A stretch of 64,000 bases of DNA from Siphonodentalium dalli. Taxonomy: Eukaryota > Mollusca > Scaphopoda > Gadilida > Siphonodentaliidae. This document shows, piece after piece, positions 43,331 to 62,913 of this stretch. The stretch is taken from contig CP136066.1 in NCBI GenBank assembly GCA_032622095.1, positions 110,997,319 through 111,061,318 of the forward strand. The letters are read 5' to 3'. The stretch's first letter is position 1, and each line of letters starts with the position of its first letter. The notes under the pieces are model-generated. The model was not told the origin of the DNA, searched no databases, and saw only the letters and a program-made list of their open reading frames with translations. Position numbers and translations under genes: made by a program.

Positions 43331-44095
43331 CATTCCATCGAAGGACTATATATAGTAATGACCCTCGTCCTTCTGTGTGTGCGCCTGGACGTCCATCCGG
43401 AACTGTGTTCTGTCATTTGTTGGTCAAGTTTGTTTAAACTTGCCACATATATCAACCAGCATGGGAACCTGCACACCTGCGATTTTGAGTTCGGTCGGAC
43501 TCATTTTTAGCGGAGTTATTAGCCTTTTATACGACATAGAATCGTACATCCTGGGACGCATCGTTTGTCCGAGCCGACATGTATTCCATTATTTTCTGGT
43601 AATATTTGTTTAAAAACTTGGCACAGATGTCAACCAGCATAAGAACCTGCGCACATGCGTGTTTTTTTTTAGTTCGGTCGGACTCATTTTGGCGGAGTTA
43701 TTGGCCTTTTAGACATAGCACGTACATCTGGGACGCATTTTTTGTCCGAGCCTGTATTCCGTCATTTTCTGGTCATTTTTTAAAAGCTTGTCACATATGT
43801 CAACCGGCGTGGGAACCTGCGCACCTGCGATTTTGAGTTCAGTCGGAGTCCTTTTGGTGGAGTTATTGCCATTTTCGACATATAATTGTTTTGTTTTTAT
43901 TATTATAGTGTTATTGACCCTTTCTCGACACATTGAAGATTATGCAACATATTTAGTGAATATGTACTTTGTATCATATTGGTCACAATTGGTGTAATAA
44001 ATTCCTCCAACAGTTTGTAGCATAGGGGTCTGAAACCCAAACCTTCAAGCCTGCCACCTTCGTCGGGGGACATTTTGGTCAGCGACCTTTTATTT
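43330..44095 (+). repeat. 'gaaggtggcaggtttgaagg' element, opposite orientation
   Basis: Three ~185-bp units with 'tgggaacctgcgcacctgcg', 'agttcggtcggactcattt' and 'tccgagcc.gtattccgtc'. It ends 'ctgccaccttcgtcggggga'. It forms an inverted pair with 40318-41780. Confidence 0.8.
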
Positions 44096-45244
44096 GGAGG
44101 TTAAAATGAGCCACATGCGTGACTGGCAGAAAAAGTGTTACAAGTAGGCGTTTTCGCAGCAGTTCTTCATATGTGTGCAAATATTTATGACATTAATCTT
44201 CCGTGGCACACGAAGATGGATATCTCGCAACATGACAGTTATAACTTGTTTTTACCACTTATATATATGACAGTTGGAAATCGAGCAATGGTAGTTGCTT
44301 TCAGGAGCATAACATAGTTATAACTGTCATACACAATAGAAACAATAGCTTTAAGTTAGATTGCACAACAACTCGACCTTGAATACTTTCCCAAAGTGAT
44401 AAAACGCCCATAATCGCATTCCTGCATGGTCCGATTTTCATGGAATAAACGGCATTGTAGGGTGGCCGTTAACGAATTATTAAGATTCCAACCAAAAAAT
44501 GTGACCACCCAACCCACTGGGTTTTCATACCGTACCACCGAAAGTGGTAAAAAAACCCCCCAAAATCTCATTTCTGATCATATTTTCATGGAATAAACTG
44601 CATTTTAGGGTGGCTCTTAACGAATAATTATGATTCCACCTAAACATATGCATGATTACCGCCAACCAACTAGGTTCTCATATTGTACAACTCAAAGTGG
44701 TAAAATGCTTGAAATAGCATTTCTGATCCGATATTAAGGGAATAAACGGCATTGCATGGTGGCTGTTGACAAATTATTAAGATTACACCCAAATATTTTA
44801 CCACCCAACCCACTGGAACCACTCAATGTGGTAAATGACCAAAACCGCATTTCTGATCGGATTTTCACGAAATAAACGGCATTGTAAGGTAGCCGTTGAC
44901 GAATAATTAAGATTCCACCCAACATTTTACCTCCCAACCCACTGGGTTTCCATACCGTACCAGCCAAAGTGGTAAAATGCCCAAAAATGCATTCTGCTTC
45001 GATTTTCACGAAATAAACGACATTTTAGGGTGGCTGTTGGCGAATAATTGAGATTCCACCCAAAATGTTTACAACCCAACCGACTGGGTTTCCATGCCGT
45101 ACCACCCAAAGTGGTAAAATTCCCATAATCGCATTTCTTGTCTGATTTTCACGGAATAAACGACATTGTATGGTGGCCGTTGACAAATTATTAAGATTCC
45201 ACCCAAATCAAAATTTTACCACACCACCAACTGAATTTCCATAC

Positions 45245-46783
45245 TGTTATAACCGGGCCATATTCGCCATATTAGAACTGTTGTTCAATGTATTGTGTGT
45301 TTTGTGAAGTAATATTTCCAAATGTTGGCCATTCCACATTCATCATTAATTAATTGCATGCCGTACTTTTCACAAACAGTTTGAAGGGTTCGTTATGTTT
45401 TATTATTATTGTCACATCTTATGTATTTAGGAAAAGGTCATTACTTGCCTGTCAGGTTATAATTCATGTCTTTAATTGTCATATTCATTTAATAAAACCT
45501 GTTAATTATGTTGGTACCTTTTAATTGTTTTGCCTCTTGGCTTATCTAGTTCATTAATCTTAATTGGCCTATTCAATCAGTTAACACTTTCTATCAACAT
45601 AAAATCTATTATATACGGCATTTACTGTATTGCCGTTTTGATTGTAATATAGTGTAAAGTTTTGTGTCCATTCTGGGAAGTCTTCCTCTCTGGATACCAC
45701 GCCCGTTTATGGTCCCCACTGTCTCGCACCGGCTACTGAAATTACATAGACTATGAGTATGGATAGCTTGACTTCATATGATTGATTACGCAAAAGTGTT
45801 GGTGGTATATATCCAGGGTTGAGTACGTTTGTATCCAAAGTTCTTAACCATAAACATGCCTGGATTCCAGAGAGTAAATACTTCCATTAACTCTTGTACA
45901 TATGTTCCGTGATGTTTCTTATATATGTTTGCATTATTTGTACTATGTATTTATATACTTATATCTTCATTATATATGGAGGATAAATAAAGATATATAT
46001 TAACATGTTTTTACTTGTCACCTTTTACTCATTGGTTAATTCAGCTTGGCATTTCACACCTCCAATTGGGTATCCTGTGAAAATATTTCCACCAGTCAAA
46101 AACCGCCACAAACAGAAAGAACATCAAAATGTAGACAGACTTTGTCCGTATACAAATAAGAAATATCGCATAAACAGTATGTTATTGTCATATATTTGAC
46201 CATTGTTATGTAAACAAAAGCTTAAAAAGTTACTTTTCTGGTGTTTGTTTATATTATGATGGTAAACATAAAGAGTCGTTCTTTGTTGGTGAATTCCTAA
46301 TATGGAACTAATAAAGAGCGTTTATGCCATTTGTGTGTGATAAACCAGTAGCATTGTGCTATCTTCTGTAACACAATCAGGCTCTTGTTTAGGTAAACTA
46401 TAGTAGGTCTTTATGATAACATGCTGTTTACGCGATAGTCATGGTATATATGGACGAAACTGTATGCGTTTTCTGTTTACGGTGATTGGAACAAATATGA
46501 ATATTTTTCGACAACTAAGGCCGCACGTGCCTTTAATACCTTCACATTCAAACTTGAAAAGAAGAACATTCTGATCTAGACTAGTCGCTATGTTGTTTCA
46601 CGTCATTAGGATTACCATTGGACACTTCAAGCTAACGTTATAAGGAATACCTGTTGCTGTTATATGTTATGTTCATCTTGGAAAACCAGATCACTGTAAA
46701 TAAAAGATATCCCCCCACAATGGACTTGTTCGTTTAATGACGTTGGACATCTCCAGATCCTGACTACCATATCTACAGAATTT
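45245..46783. mobile_element. DNA element inserted in the 143-bp array
   Basis: The array breaks at 'ccatactgttataaccggg' and resumes at 'ccccgttatactgtaccatc'. The ends TATAACCGGGC and GCCCCGTTATA are imperfect inverted repeats, consistent with a TA-target element. It contains the second copy of the 477-bp repeat (46068-46537). No transposase was seen. Confidence 0.6.
46068..46537 (+). repeat. 477-bp direct repeat, copy 2
   Basis: Matches 38874-39350 in the same orientation. The first 'aaagagcgtt' motif carries a one-base insertion here ('aaagagtcgtt'). Confidence 0.9.
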
Positions 46784-47995
46784 CTGCCCCGTTATACTGT
46801 ACCATCCAAAGTGTTAATATGCCAAAAATCGCAATGCTTGTTAGAGTTTCACAGAATAAATGGCATTGCAGGGTGGCCGTTGACGAATAATTAAGATTCC
46901 ACTCAAAAATGTTACCACCAACCAACTGAGTTTTATACCGTTCCACCCAAAATCGTATTGCTGATCCGATTTTCACGGAACAACATTTTAGGGTGGCCGT
47001 TGACGAATAGTTATGATTCCATAACTACATTTTACCACTCAGCCCACTAGGTTTCCATATTGTACCACCTAAAGTGGTAAAGCCCAAAATAGCATTTCTG
47101 GTCCGATTGTCACAAAATAAACGGCAGTGTAAGGTGGCCATTGCGGTATAATTAAGATTCCACCAACAACTGTTTACCACCCAGGGGCCTATACTATAGA
47201 ATTACAATTGCCGTGTTTCTCCACGTGGACAAACTGTCGAATACTATGGATACGATAATTTACAAGTGTGTGCGACTCCCCGTCATTTACAGGAACAGAC
47301 AAAATCCAGTACTATGGATCTTCGTTTTCTACGCGTGGAGGCGAACGTTTGTTAATGGGTAAAGGGAACTTACTCTAATATTATACATAAATGGATATAG
47401 TAATGCCTATATATATTTGAGTCATTTGGCGAGTGGTTTAGTGGATGTATAAAGTCAATGTTATGATAGGCAATGGGGAACACGAAAACTACTTGCGTGC
47501 ACCATAATCCCAATGGCACAAGCATCGCGAAAATACACAAACGATTACAACATTTTACGCTGAACACGAGTACAAAATATCGTATCTTTATAAGAGATAG
47601 ATGTTTTATTGACCAACATCATAGAAGACAATATATAGCTTTTCATGACCTTCCTTGTATTTACATGGTTCATGGTCAAATATATTTAACGATGTATGTA
47701 CGAACACAAAGGGATAGAGACGGATAGAGTGATCACAAATAAACCCCATCGACAGAAAAACCTGTATACACATGGTGATTATAGTGTCAGATTGAGCAGG
47801 GAAATTTTAACTGGTTGTCGTATACGTACGATTTCGATACATGTACAATGTAATTGAAAACAAACTGAATTGCCGGAGATAATAGACTGATAAAAATATT
47901 TCCAAGTTAAAAGGGTGAAAATATATATTTTAAGTATATTTTCCAAAGGGTCGGTGTAACGTTTTGTTTAAGTAGAAACTTAGATTTAAAGGTAC

Positions 47996-48473
47996 TCAAC
48001 CCGTAAAGAGGGTCCCCATCTCAACAGATTCCAACAACAACAATCCGATCAGAGGGTCCTATATTACTATTTCTTTGGCTTTGGGGGTAAAAAATATTTG
48101 ATTCGAGTCGAGGAACCCATCAAACAAAGCTCAGAGTCATTAGATATTGATTTTTGAAAATTCTTATGTTCTCGAGATGAGTACTTATAACTGCCGTCAA
48201 TTTGGTAACATGCTCGAGATTTTACGCCAAAATTCTATTCAAACAGACAAGGATGGATAACTCTATAATCAAGTGGGTAATAATAACGAATTTTTTACTA
48301 TCTTCTGGGCCAGAAAGAATTCCCGATAATGAAAAATAATAGATTTCTAAAATCGATATCTAACAAATCTGAGCTTTGATGGGTGACTTCCTCGACTCGA
48401 ATCAAATATTTTTGACCCCCGAAGCCATTGAAATAGTAATTGAGAGGAGTTTTATCGCGTTGAGTACCTTTAA
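47996..48473. mobile_element. TTAA-flanked MITE, AGGTACTCAAC family, nested
   Basis: TTAA at 47996-47999 and 48470-48473. The tips AGGTACTCAACCCG and CGCGTTGAGTACCT and inner arms ('gattcgagtcgaggaaccc' / 'cctcgactcgaatcaaata') extend the inverted repeat to about 150 bp. It lies inside the 47182-51813 element. Confidence 0.88.
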
Positions 48474-49158
48474 CAACCAAAATTACACTGAATGTAGGAA
48501 AACATCATACTAGTAGTATCAATTATAATTTGCAGTTACATTAGCTGGAAAATTTAGTCATTGTAATGATTATAACCTATTCTCCAGTCTTAATTTTTAA
48601 ATTCAGTGCCATTTTCTACATGGAATCGCGGTAACATTCCCGTATAAGGTATCCGCTGCCCGAGTACACCTCCTCCCTGAACCAGAAAACTATATTTGCA
48701 CCCCATTCGGTTGAAATTCTGCAATGGTTACTCAAGATTTCCAACTGTTAGAAATCCCCAAACCAACAATTCCAACCGATCGAAACTTCTGAACTAATTG
48801 CCATTTACCCCATAAATCAATCATCACTAACTTTGGGACGAAGATTATTGTGATGCGCCAACACCCATTGAACGTCCCTGCGTGACATTCCCAATTGTTG
48901 AGTATTTTGATGAGAATTGCCCCCGTCACAACATAATTTATGTGCAAACGCTTATTTATCAAAGCCAATTTGTCTATGTTTATGAACCCCATCTCAAAAT
49001 ATATCTATCTACGCCCATGCGTAATTTGAACCCATCATCTCAACTTATATGATATGACTACGAATTTATTGACCCGGTGAAACTTCGCACGTCGAGAATG
49101 GGTTAATGCATGAGTGCGCAATACACACAGCGATAATCCGACATATCGACATTTAGTC

Positions 49159-51325
49159 TGGTCGTTGAAGCATTGGACCTAGAAAAAAATATTAACAAGT
49201 TGTTTTTGGTGTAATTTTGTAGGGCAGTATCTGAGGAATAACATATCCAAAATCCGCTAAAATCCGCTTTGGGGAAAATTCTCTATTCAAGATGGCGCCC
49301 AATATGGTTGTTAATATCTGAAATTGTTGAATTTCTGCGGTAGGTGCAACAATAAATGCAAAATTCGTAATAAATTTAAATATCGACAAACAATGTTTAG
49401 CCGTAAACCATATTTGTAGAATTTCTTTCCCAAAACGGCCGCCAAAATGGAGAAAACTGAATGAAATTTACAATTTGTGCAACATGTAATTGCTAGTCCT
49501 ATAAGATAGAACAAACACTCGAATTATTTGAGGATATTCATTGCAGAGTACAAGAGAAACGTTTGATCAGAGATGAAAGAATTCTCCCTAATGAATCCCA
49601 AGAGAGAGCAATCGAAAGAATGGTCTCATGCAACGGTTATATCTGAACCTTTGGGCGCACAGAATCGAAACAATAACGCAGTTCTATATGTACTTTTTAT
49701 GTTGAATCGTGTGATTATATGTGTAATCAAACAGTTAAATGCGATTTGAAATGGATGTATTGATTCTGTGATCTTTTCTAGAAGCAGAAATATATGTAGT
49801 CAGAGCAGTCTCGTGAATGTGACCGATCAGCATTAATTTTGATATCTACAACATTAACCCTTCCAAGATGCACTGCTATAGAACAATATAAGATATATGC
49901 ATATAGTTTTGGGTAAAATCTGAAGATCCTATTGTCCATATCTCAAAATAGTAATCATAGTTGCCTCTAATCAGGTGGCAAAACACGAATATTTCGCTTT
50001 TATCACAAGAATGCATGGTGGTATATAATGAACACAATTTATCAAAACACAAAGGAGTTCAAAACATATCTTCAATAAATTCTAAACTTGACTTATATGG
50101 TTTACATATAATGTGGCTGAGACTGTGTTTATATCTGGAAATTATATTTAGTTATATTCACCAAAACCACATATAAGCGAAAAGTACTACGATTTCTGCA
50201 ACCGCATCACCGCGTTTGCCCCTTTTCCCTAAAGGTACATATAGTTGCTGTACACAAAACCACAAATAGCAACATTTAGCGAATGTTCAACGCTGAAATA
50301 ACAGCTTTAAACGATGATCCCCTGCTATTTAGCACAATTACGTGGGTGGTTTTGGTAAGATATTTAAAAACAAAACGATACTGAACATTAATATTGTGCA
50401 TTGCGTGGTAGTATATTCCAGTTGTAAAGTGGGGACTGAAGTAATTTGAACAAAATGTTCCAATAATAAACCGGTTTGGTAGCTGCGTGAAAATTAGTCA
50501 TAAATAATATGTGAGATGTACCATCTCTTTGATCTCGTGAGATATGGCGCTAATCTATTGAAGATATTGGTGTGTCTTTGCAGTGTGATAAGCATTGGGA
50601 CATATGTGTATGGTATATTATCACGGAGAGTGTAGCAAATTCCATAAATCTAACTAGTCTTTATACCACAAGGGTGTGCACTTCAGTGTATGTGTTACAT
50701 TCAATGATTAATCACAATGTCCAATGAAACTACCATGCACTTCGTGGCGAAACATTACTGTGTGTGTTGCATGACCAAAATTATTATATTTTGTCAGGAC
50801 AGTTGGATGTTGGATAAGCAAAAAAAACAAAACTTTAACCATTGGGTTTGACTTGCGTTGAAATGACCAATACATCCTTCAGATGGATATTTTAATGATC
50901 TGTGTATCTTTAAACAACATGAATGTACATTACTAATACGTATGTCCACTCCTATGTGGTTATCCAATATGTTGCTTTCGTCGTGGTATATCTTTGAGTT
51001 GCGGCCATTTTGACAGCCATTTTATGGCCGTGATTGTATTATTTTCTGTCCGTGTCACTTAATTCGCTCCGGTGCTCCAATTTCACACAAACATGTATAA
51101 CTACGTAATCCCAATGCCATAACATATCGTATACTTACCTTCATAATTTACGTCAGACCCCACCCCTATTCAACGCGCTGTAGAACATTTTCCCCAAAGC
51201 GGATTTTAGCGGATTTTGGATATGTTGTACACGAAGATTTCCTCTTTCCAACGATACCAAATTTAGCTTGTTAAGATTTTTTTCCTGGTAGACCTTATAT
51301 TTTCAGCCCGACAGCCAGACTAATT
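49159..51325. mobile_element. inner element with ~110-bp imperfect inverted ends, nested
   Basis: Left 'aacatatccaaaatccgct' and 'aaaatccgctttggggaaaa' (49240-49280) are mirrored at 51186-51230. Farther out, 'tagtctgg' and 'acctagaaaaaaatatt' are mirrored at 51275-51325. The interior is AT-rich without a recognised protein. Confidence 0.7.
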
Positions 51326-52739
51326 CGCACGCGTTTCATTGCGGTGACAACAACTAATTCAGCCTCGTATACTTGTAATGTTAACACCGTGTTCTACCCG
51401 ATTTGTGTTATGTCTGTACTATGGAACTCCCCAAGTTGGTAATTTATCAGCCCGTCAAGCGAGTTCTTGTTTCCCCCCAAGTTAGACAATTCGAGTACTA
51501 TAGAATAACAAAAAGATGCAGCGTTGGGACACTCCAAACACCACAAAAACCGAGCAGCTTGCTGCTGAAATGAATCCCAGTTACAGAATGGCTCTCCCAG
51601 AACATTATATAAGTCAGTTCACAACGATGTATGGTGTGAAAAAGGGTAATCGCCTATTGTTAAATTCCAATATCCAATGCAAGGAATTTACAAGAACACA
51701 ATTGCTCGAGTACTATAGAACACAAGTCTAGCTTTACAAGACTGGGAAATTACCGACTAACGCTGTCCACGTGGAGAAACACGGCAATTGTAATTCTATA
51801 GTATAGGCCCCTGCCCACTGGATTTTCATACTGTACCACCCAAAGTGGTAAAATGCTTGAAATTGCATTTCTGGTCCGATTTTCACTGAATAAATGGCAT
51901 TTTAGGGTGGCCGTTGATGAATAATCAAGATTCCACCCAAATGTTTTACCACCCAACCCACTGGGTTTCCATACTGTACCAACCAAAGAGGTAAAATGCT
52001 TGAAATTGCATTTTTGGTCCGATTTTCATTGAATAAACAGCATTGTAGGATGGCCATTGGCAAATAATTGAGATTCCACCCAAAAAGTTCACCACCCTGC
52101 CCACTGAGTTTCCATAACCTACCACCCAAAGTGGCATAATTCCTAAAATCGCATTTCCAGTCTAATTTTCATGGAATAAATGGCATTGTTGGGTTGCTGT
52201 TGAATAATCAAAATTTCACCCGAAAAATTTACCACCCAATGCACTGGGTTTCCATATCCTACCTACCAAAGTGGCATAATGACCAAAATCGCATTTCCGG
52301 TCTGATTTTCACGAAATAAACGGCGTTATAGGGTGGTCATTGACGAATTAATAAGATTTCACCCAAAATTTGTAATCGGACATGAAATGCTATTTTGGGC
52401 ATTATGCCACTTTAGATGGTAGGTATGGGAGCATAGTGTGTTTGGTGGTAACTTTTTTGGGTGGAATCTTAATTATTTGTCAATGGCCATCCTACAATGC
52501 CATTTATTCCGTGAAAATCGGACCAGAAATGCAATTTTTGCCATTCTGCCACTTTGGGTGGTACGGTATGGAAACCCAGTGGTTTGGGTGGAATAATTTG
52601 TAATGGCCACCCTAAAATGCTGTTTATTCTGTGAAAATCGGACCAGAAATGCAATTGTGGGTATTTTACCACTTTGGGTAGTATGGTATGGAAACCCAGT
52701 GGGTTGGGGGGTAAAAAATTTTGGGTGGACGAAAATTAG

Positions 52740-53395
52740 TTATTTTTCAAATAATGAATAGGAGCTAAATACAATGGTGTATGTGTGGGTATTCAACAAA
52801 AGACCACAGGCAACGATAACTATCAGGTATATTGTCGCCACAGGCTGTCCACCCCCACTCCCCAAGTTTATTTGGCAAATGTGTTGAAATATTTCGATAA
52901 AAGCAGGAAGTTGGATATTGAATGAGTCGTCCGCCAACCTGACCTTGGCGACCTTTGCACACTAAGTAAGCAACCCTACAAGATCGAGATTTTCCCCTGG
53001 CTACACTATTGCAATCGAAGGCACGAAAACTGGAGCAGTTTGGCAAGCGGTGTGCATGTATATTGGCCACGTTTATGATGGTCATTTGAAGTTTTCTTGT
53101 GTATCTTCCATTGAGGTACATATACACATAATTAGTCAGTGGAATGAGTGAATCAAGACTTTCTATGATAGTTTGGAAGATAAATTTATGTTTTCGTTTT
53201 GACTGTATTTACATTCCGTATTGTTATATGAATCGGATATGTAGTTCTCTGTGATAAAAATTATTGTGCCAATATTAAAATCATACACAGGTACTACAAT
53301 GTCATAATTTGTCAGATTAAATTAGTTTATATCCATTACAAAGTTCTCCCTACATTTTCTGGCCTGGGAAGGCATAATTGAAAGTGTCAATGACA
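52740..53395. other. unique-looking stretch left of the large array
   Basis: Overlapping minus-strand frames (52740-52937 and 52765-53127) contain a hydrophobic run ATIYLIVIVACGLLL and Cys-rich text, but the region shows no splice sites that fit and no family I know. Confidence 0.25.
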
Positions 53396-53397
53396 CT

Positions 53398-55793
53398 GTA
53401 GCTCAACTTAGGCAGGGGAATAATTTAATGGTTGACAGTAAATGGAGGAATAGGAAAGGTGCTATAATTGAAATGTCTAAGTAAGACAAGATGTACATGT
53501 CAATATCAACATTCATGACAGGTTTCATAATGATCGAATCAGGGATGTGGTGATTATGGTGTGCCAAAGGATTTAGTGATGCAAAGAGTAAATTATAAAA
53601 TGGCCACCGGCAGCCATGTTTTATTCCGAATTACCCCAAAATGACTTGTTCCCATCTACAGCCTTTACAAATCTCATAATGATCTGACCAAAGGTACGAC
53701 CTGTAGCCTGTGCCAAAGGATTTAGTCATGCAAAGAGTGAAATTCAATATGGCTGCTGGCGGCCATGTTTCTTAGCCAAACGACCCCAAAATGACTCGTT
53801 CCCCATCTACATGTCAATGTCAACAGCCTTTACAAATCCCATCTACATGTCATTGTTAACATCCATGACAAATTTTATGAAGATCCGATCAACGCTACGA
53901 CCTGTAGCCCGCACCAAAGGATTTAGTCATGTATAGAGTAAAATCCAAGATGCCTGCTGGAGGCCATGTTTTTTGTCTTAACAACCCCAAAATGACTCGT
54001 TCCCATCTAGATGTCAATATTAACATCCAGGACTAATTTCATGATGATCAGACGAATAGTACGACCTGTATTCCGCACCAATGGATTTAATTTTGAAATC
54101 CAAGATGGCCACCAGCAGTCATGTTTTTGGGCCGAATGACCCCAAAATGACTCGTTCCCTTCTACATGTCATTGTTAACATATATGACTAATCTCATGAA
54201 GTCAAAGCTACGACCTGTAGCCCGCGCCAAAGGATTTAGTCATGCAAAGAGTAAAATCCAAGATGGCTGCTGGTGACCATGATTTTTGGCCGAATGACCG
54301 CAAAGTGACTCGTTCCCATCTACATGTCAATATTAACATCCATGACAAATTTCATGAAGATTAGACCAAAGGTACGACCTGTAGCCCGCACCAAAGGATT
54401 TAATCACGCAAAGAGTAAAATCCAAGATGGCTGCTGGTGGCCATGTTTTTTGGCCGAAAGACCCCAAAATGATTCGTTCCCATCTACATGTCACTGTTAA
54501 CTTCCATGACAAATTTCATGAAGTTCCGACCAAAGCTACGACCTGTAGCCCGCACCAAAGGATTTAGTCATGCAAAGAGTAAAATCCAAGATGGCTGCTG
54601 GCGGCCATGTTGTTTGGCCGAACGACCCCAAAATCTCTCGTTCCCATCTACATGTCAATATTAACATCCATGACAAATTTCATGATGATCAGACGAACAG
54701 TACGACCTGTAGCCCGCGCCAATGGATAGAATTTTTAAATCCAAGATGGCCACCAGTGGCCATGTTTTTTGGCCGATTGACCCCAAAATGACTCGTTCCC
54801 ATCTACATGTCAATGTCAACATTCTTGACAAATTTCATAAAGATCAGACCAAAGGTACGGCCTGTAGCCCGCGCCAAAGGATTTAGTCATTCAAAGAGTA
54901 AAATCCAAGATGGCTGCTGGTGACCATGATTTTTGGCCGAATGACCGCAAAGTGACTCGTTCCCATCTACATGTCAATATTAACATCCATGACAAATTTC
55001 ATGAAGATTAGACCAAAGGTACGACCTGTAGCCCGCACCAAAGGATTTAATCACGCAAAGAGTAAAATCCAAGATGGCTGCTGGTGGCCATGTTTTTTGG
55101 CCGAAAGACCCCAAAATGATTCGTTCCCATCTACATGTCACTGTTAACTTCCATGACAAATTTCATGAAGTTCCGACCAAAGCTACGACCTGTAGCCCAC
55201 ACCAAAGGATTTAGTCATGCAAAGAGTAAAATCCAAGATGACTGCTGGCGGCCATGTTCTTTGGCCGAATGACCCCAAAATCACTCGTTCTCATCTACAT
55301 GTCAATATTAACATCCATGACAAAGTTCATGATGATCAGAAAAACATTACGACCTGTAGCCCGCGCCAATGGATTGAATTTTGAAATCCAAGATAGCCAC
55401 CAGCGGCCATGTTTTTTGACCGAATGACCCCAAAATGACTTGTTCCCATCTACATGTCAATGTCAACATTCATGACAAATTTCATAAAGATCATACCAAA
55501 GGTACGACCTGTAGCCCGCGCCAAAGGATTTAGTCAAGCAAAGAGTAAAATCCAAGATGGCTGCCAGCGGCCATGTTTTTTGACCGAATGACCCCAAAAT
55601 GACTCGTTCACATCTACATGTCAATGTCAACATTCATGACAAATTTCATAAAGATTAGACCAAAGGTACGACCTGTAGCCCGCGCCAAAGGAAATTGTTG
55701 ACGGACACACGCGCACACGGACGACGGACGCCAAACCATGGCAATACCTCAAACTTACAAAGTAAGTTGAGCTAATAACCCATGCTTACTATG
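53398..55793 (-). mobile_element. repeat-filled element bounded by TAGCTCAACTTA inverted tips
   Basis: The left end 'gtagctcaacttaggcagg' (53397) and right end 'aagtaagttgagctaata' (55770) form a short inverted repeat. The right end is preceded by 'ggacacacgcgcacacgga' and 'acggacgccaaaccatgg', a border type common in marine invertebrate repeats. The interior is the subfamily A array. Confidence 0.65.
53560..55700 (-). repeat. tandem array of ~160-bp monomer, subfamily A (reverse)
   Basis: About 13 monomers, the reverse complement of those at 1-1165 ('aaggtacgacctgtagccc', 'atttagtcatgcaaagag', 'aagatggctgctggcggcc'). Blocks at 54251 and 54898 are nearly identical for ~350 bp and 647 bp apart. 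The variant 'ccaatggattgaattttgaa' recurs at about 54095, 54722 and 55369. Confidence 0.93.
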
Positions 55794-55953
55794 GGCAGAA
55801 AACATTACAAATGCCTGAGAATCAAATATCTTTTTTTGTGTAGCCTGAGGTGTATTTTTGTCATGTGGGTAATAAATTTAAAGTTATTTTCCCCATTTTT
55901 CCCCGCTTCATCTTTTTGGATAATGACACAAGAATATGTGATTTTTGTATAGG

Positions 55954-55959
55954 TTTATT
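55954..55959 (-). terminator. poly(A) signal of the DPP8/9-like gene
   Basis: AATAAA on the reverse strand, about 36 bases after the stop codon, at a usual distance for a short 3' UTR. Confidence 0.6.
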
Positions 55960-55994
55960 ATAAATTAATTCATAAATAATACTAAAACGATTTG

Positions 55995-62913
<6,919 letters not shown>

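Larger units (their letters stand above)
47182..51813. mobile_element. 4.6-kb DNA element with 50-bp perfect terminal inverted repeats
   Basis: Left tip CAGGGGCCTATACTATAGAA and onward through 'ccacgtggaca' is exactly repeated in reverse at 51764-51813. Both sides continue the same 143-bp array in the same orientation, so the insertion is clear. No transposase domain was recognised; the frames at 47473-47727 and 51516-51731 have no known motif. The flanks give no clear target duplication ('ttaccacc' against 'cccactgg'). It contains at least two other elements (47996-48473 and ~49159-51325). The identical tips imply recent insertion. Confidence 0.85.
44356..52730. repeat. ~143-bp tandem array ('accacccaaagtggtaaaat'), interrupted and inverted
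   Basis: Units carry 'aacccactgggtttccat', 'accacccaaagtggtaaaat', 'tccgattttcacggaata' and 'gggtggccgttgacgaata'. Array segments lie at 44356-45243, 46784-47181 and 51814-52375 in one orientation and 52380-52730 in the other. The gaps are occupied by inserted elements (45245-46783 and 47182-51813). Minus-strand frames such as 44734-45009 and 51750-51986 are array read-through. Confidence 0.88.

Noticed and set aside
47473-51731. Frames inside the 47182-51813 element as a possible transposase
   Set aside because: They are short, isolated and lack any DDE, zinc-finger or other transposase motif that I can recognise.
52740-53127. Overlapping minus-strand frames with a hydrophobic segment and cysteines
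   Set aside because: Two frames compete over the same DNA and neither has splice support or a family match.
53560-55700. CRISPR-like direct repeat array
   Set aside because: Units are ~160 bp, diverged and contiguous with no unique spacers, in a eukaryotic intron-rich region.
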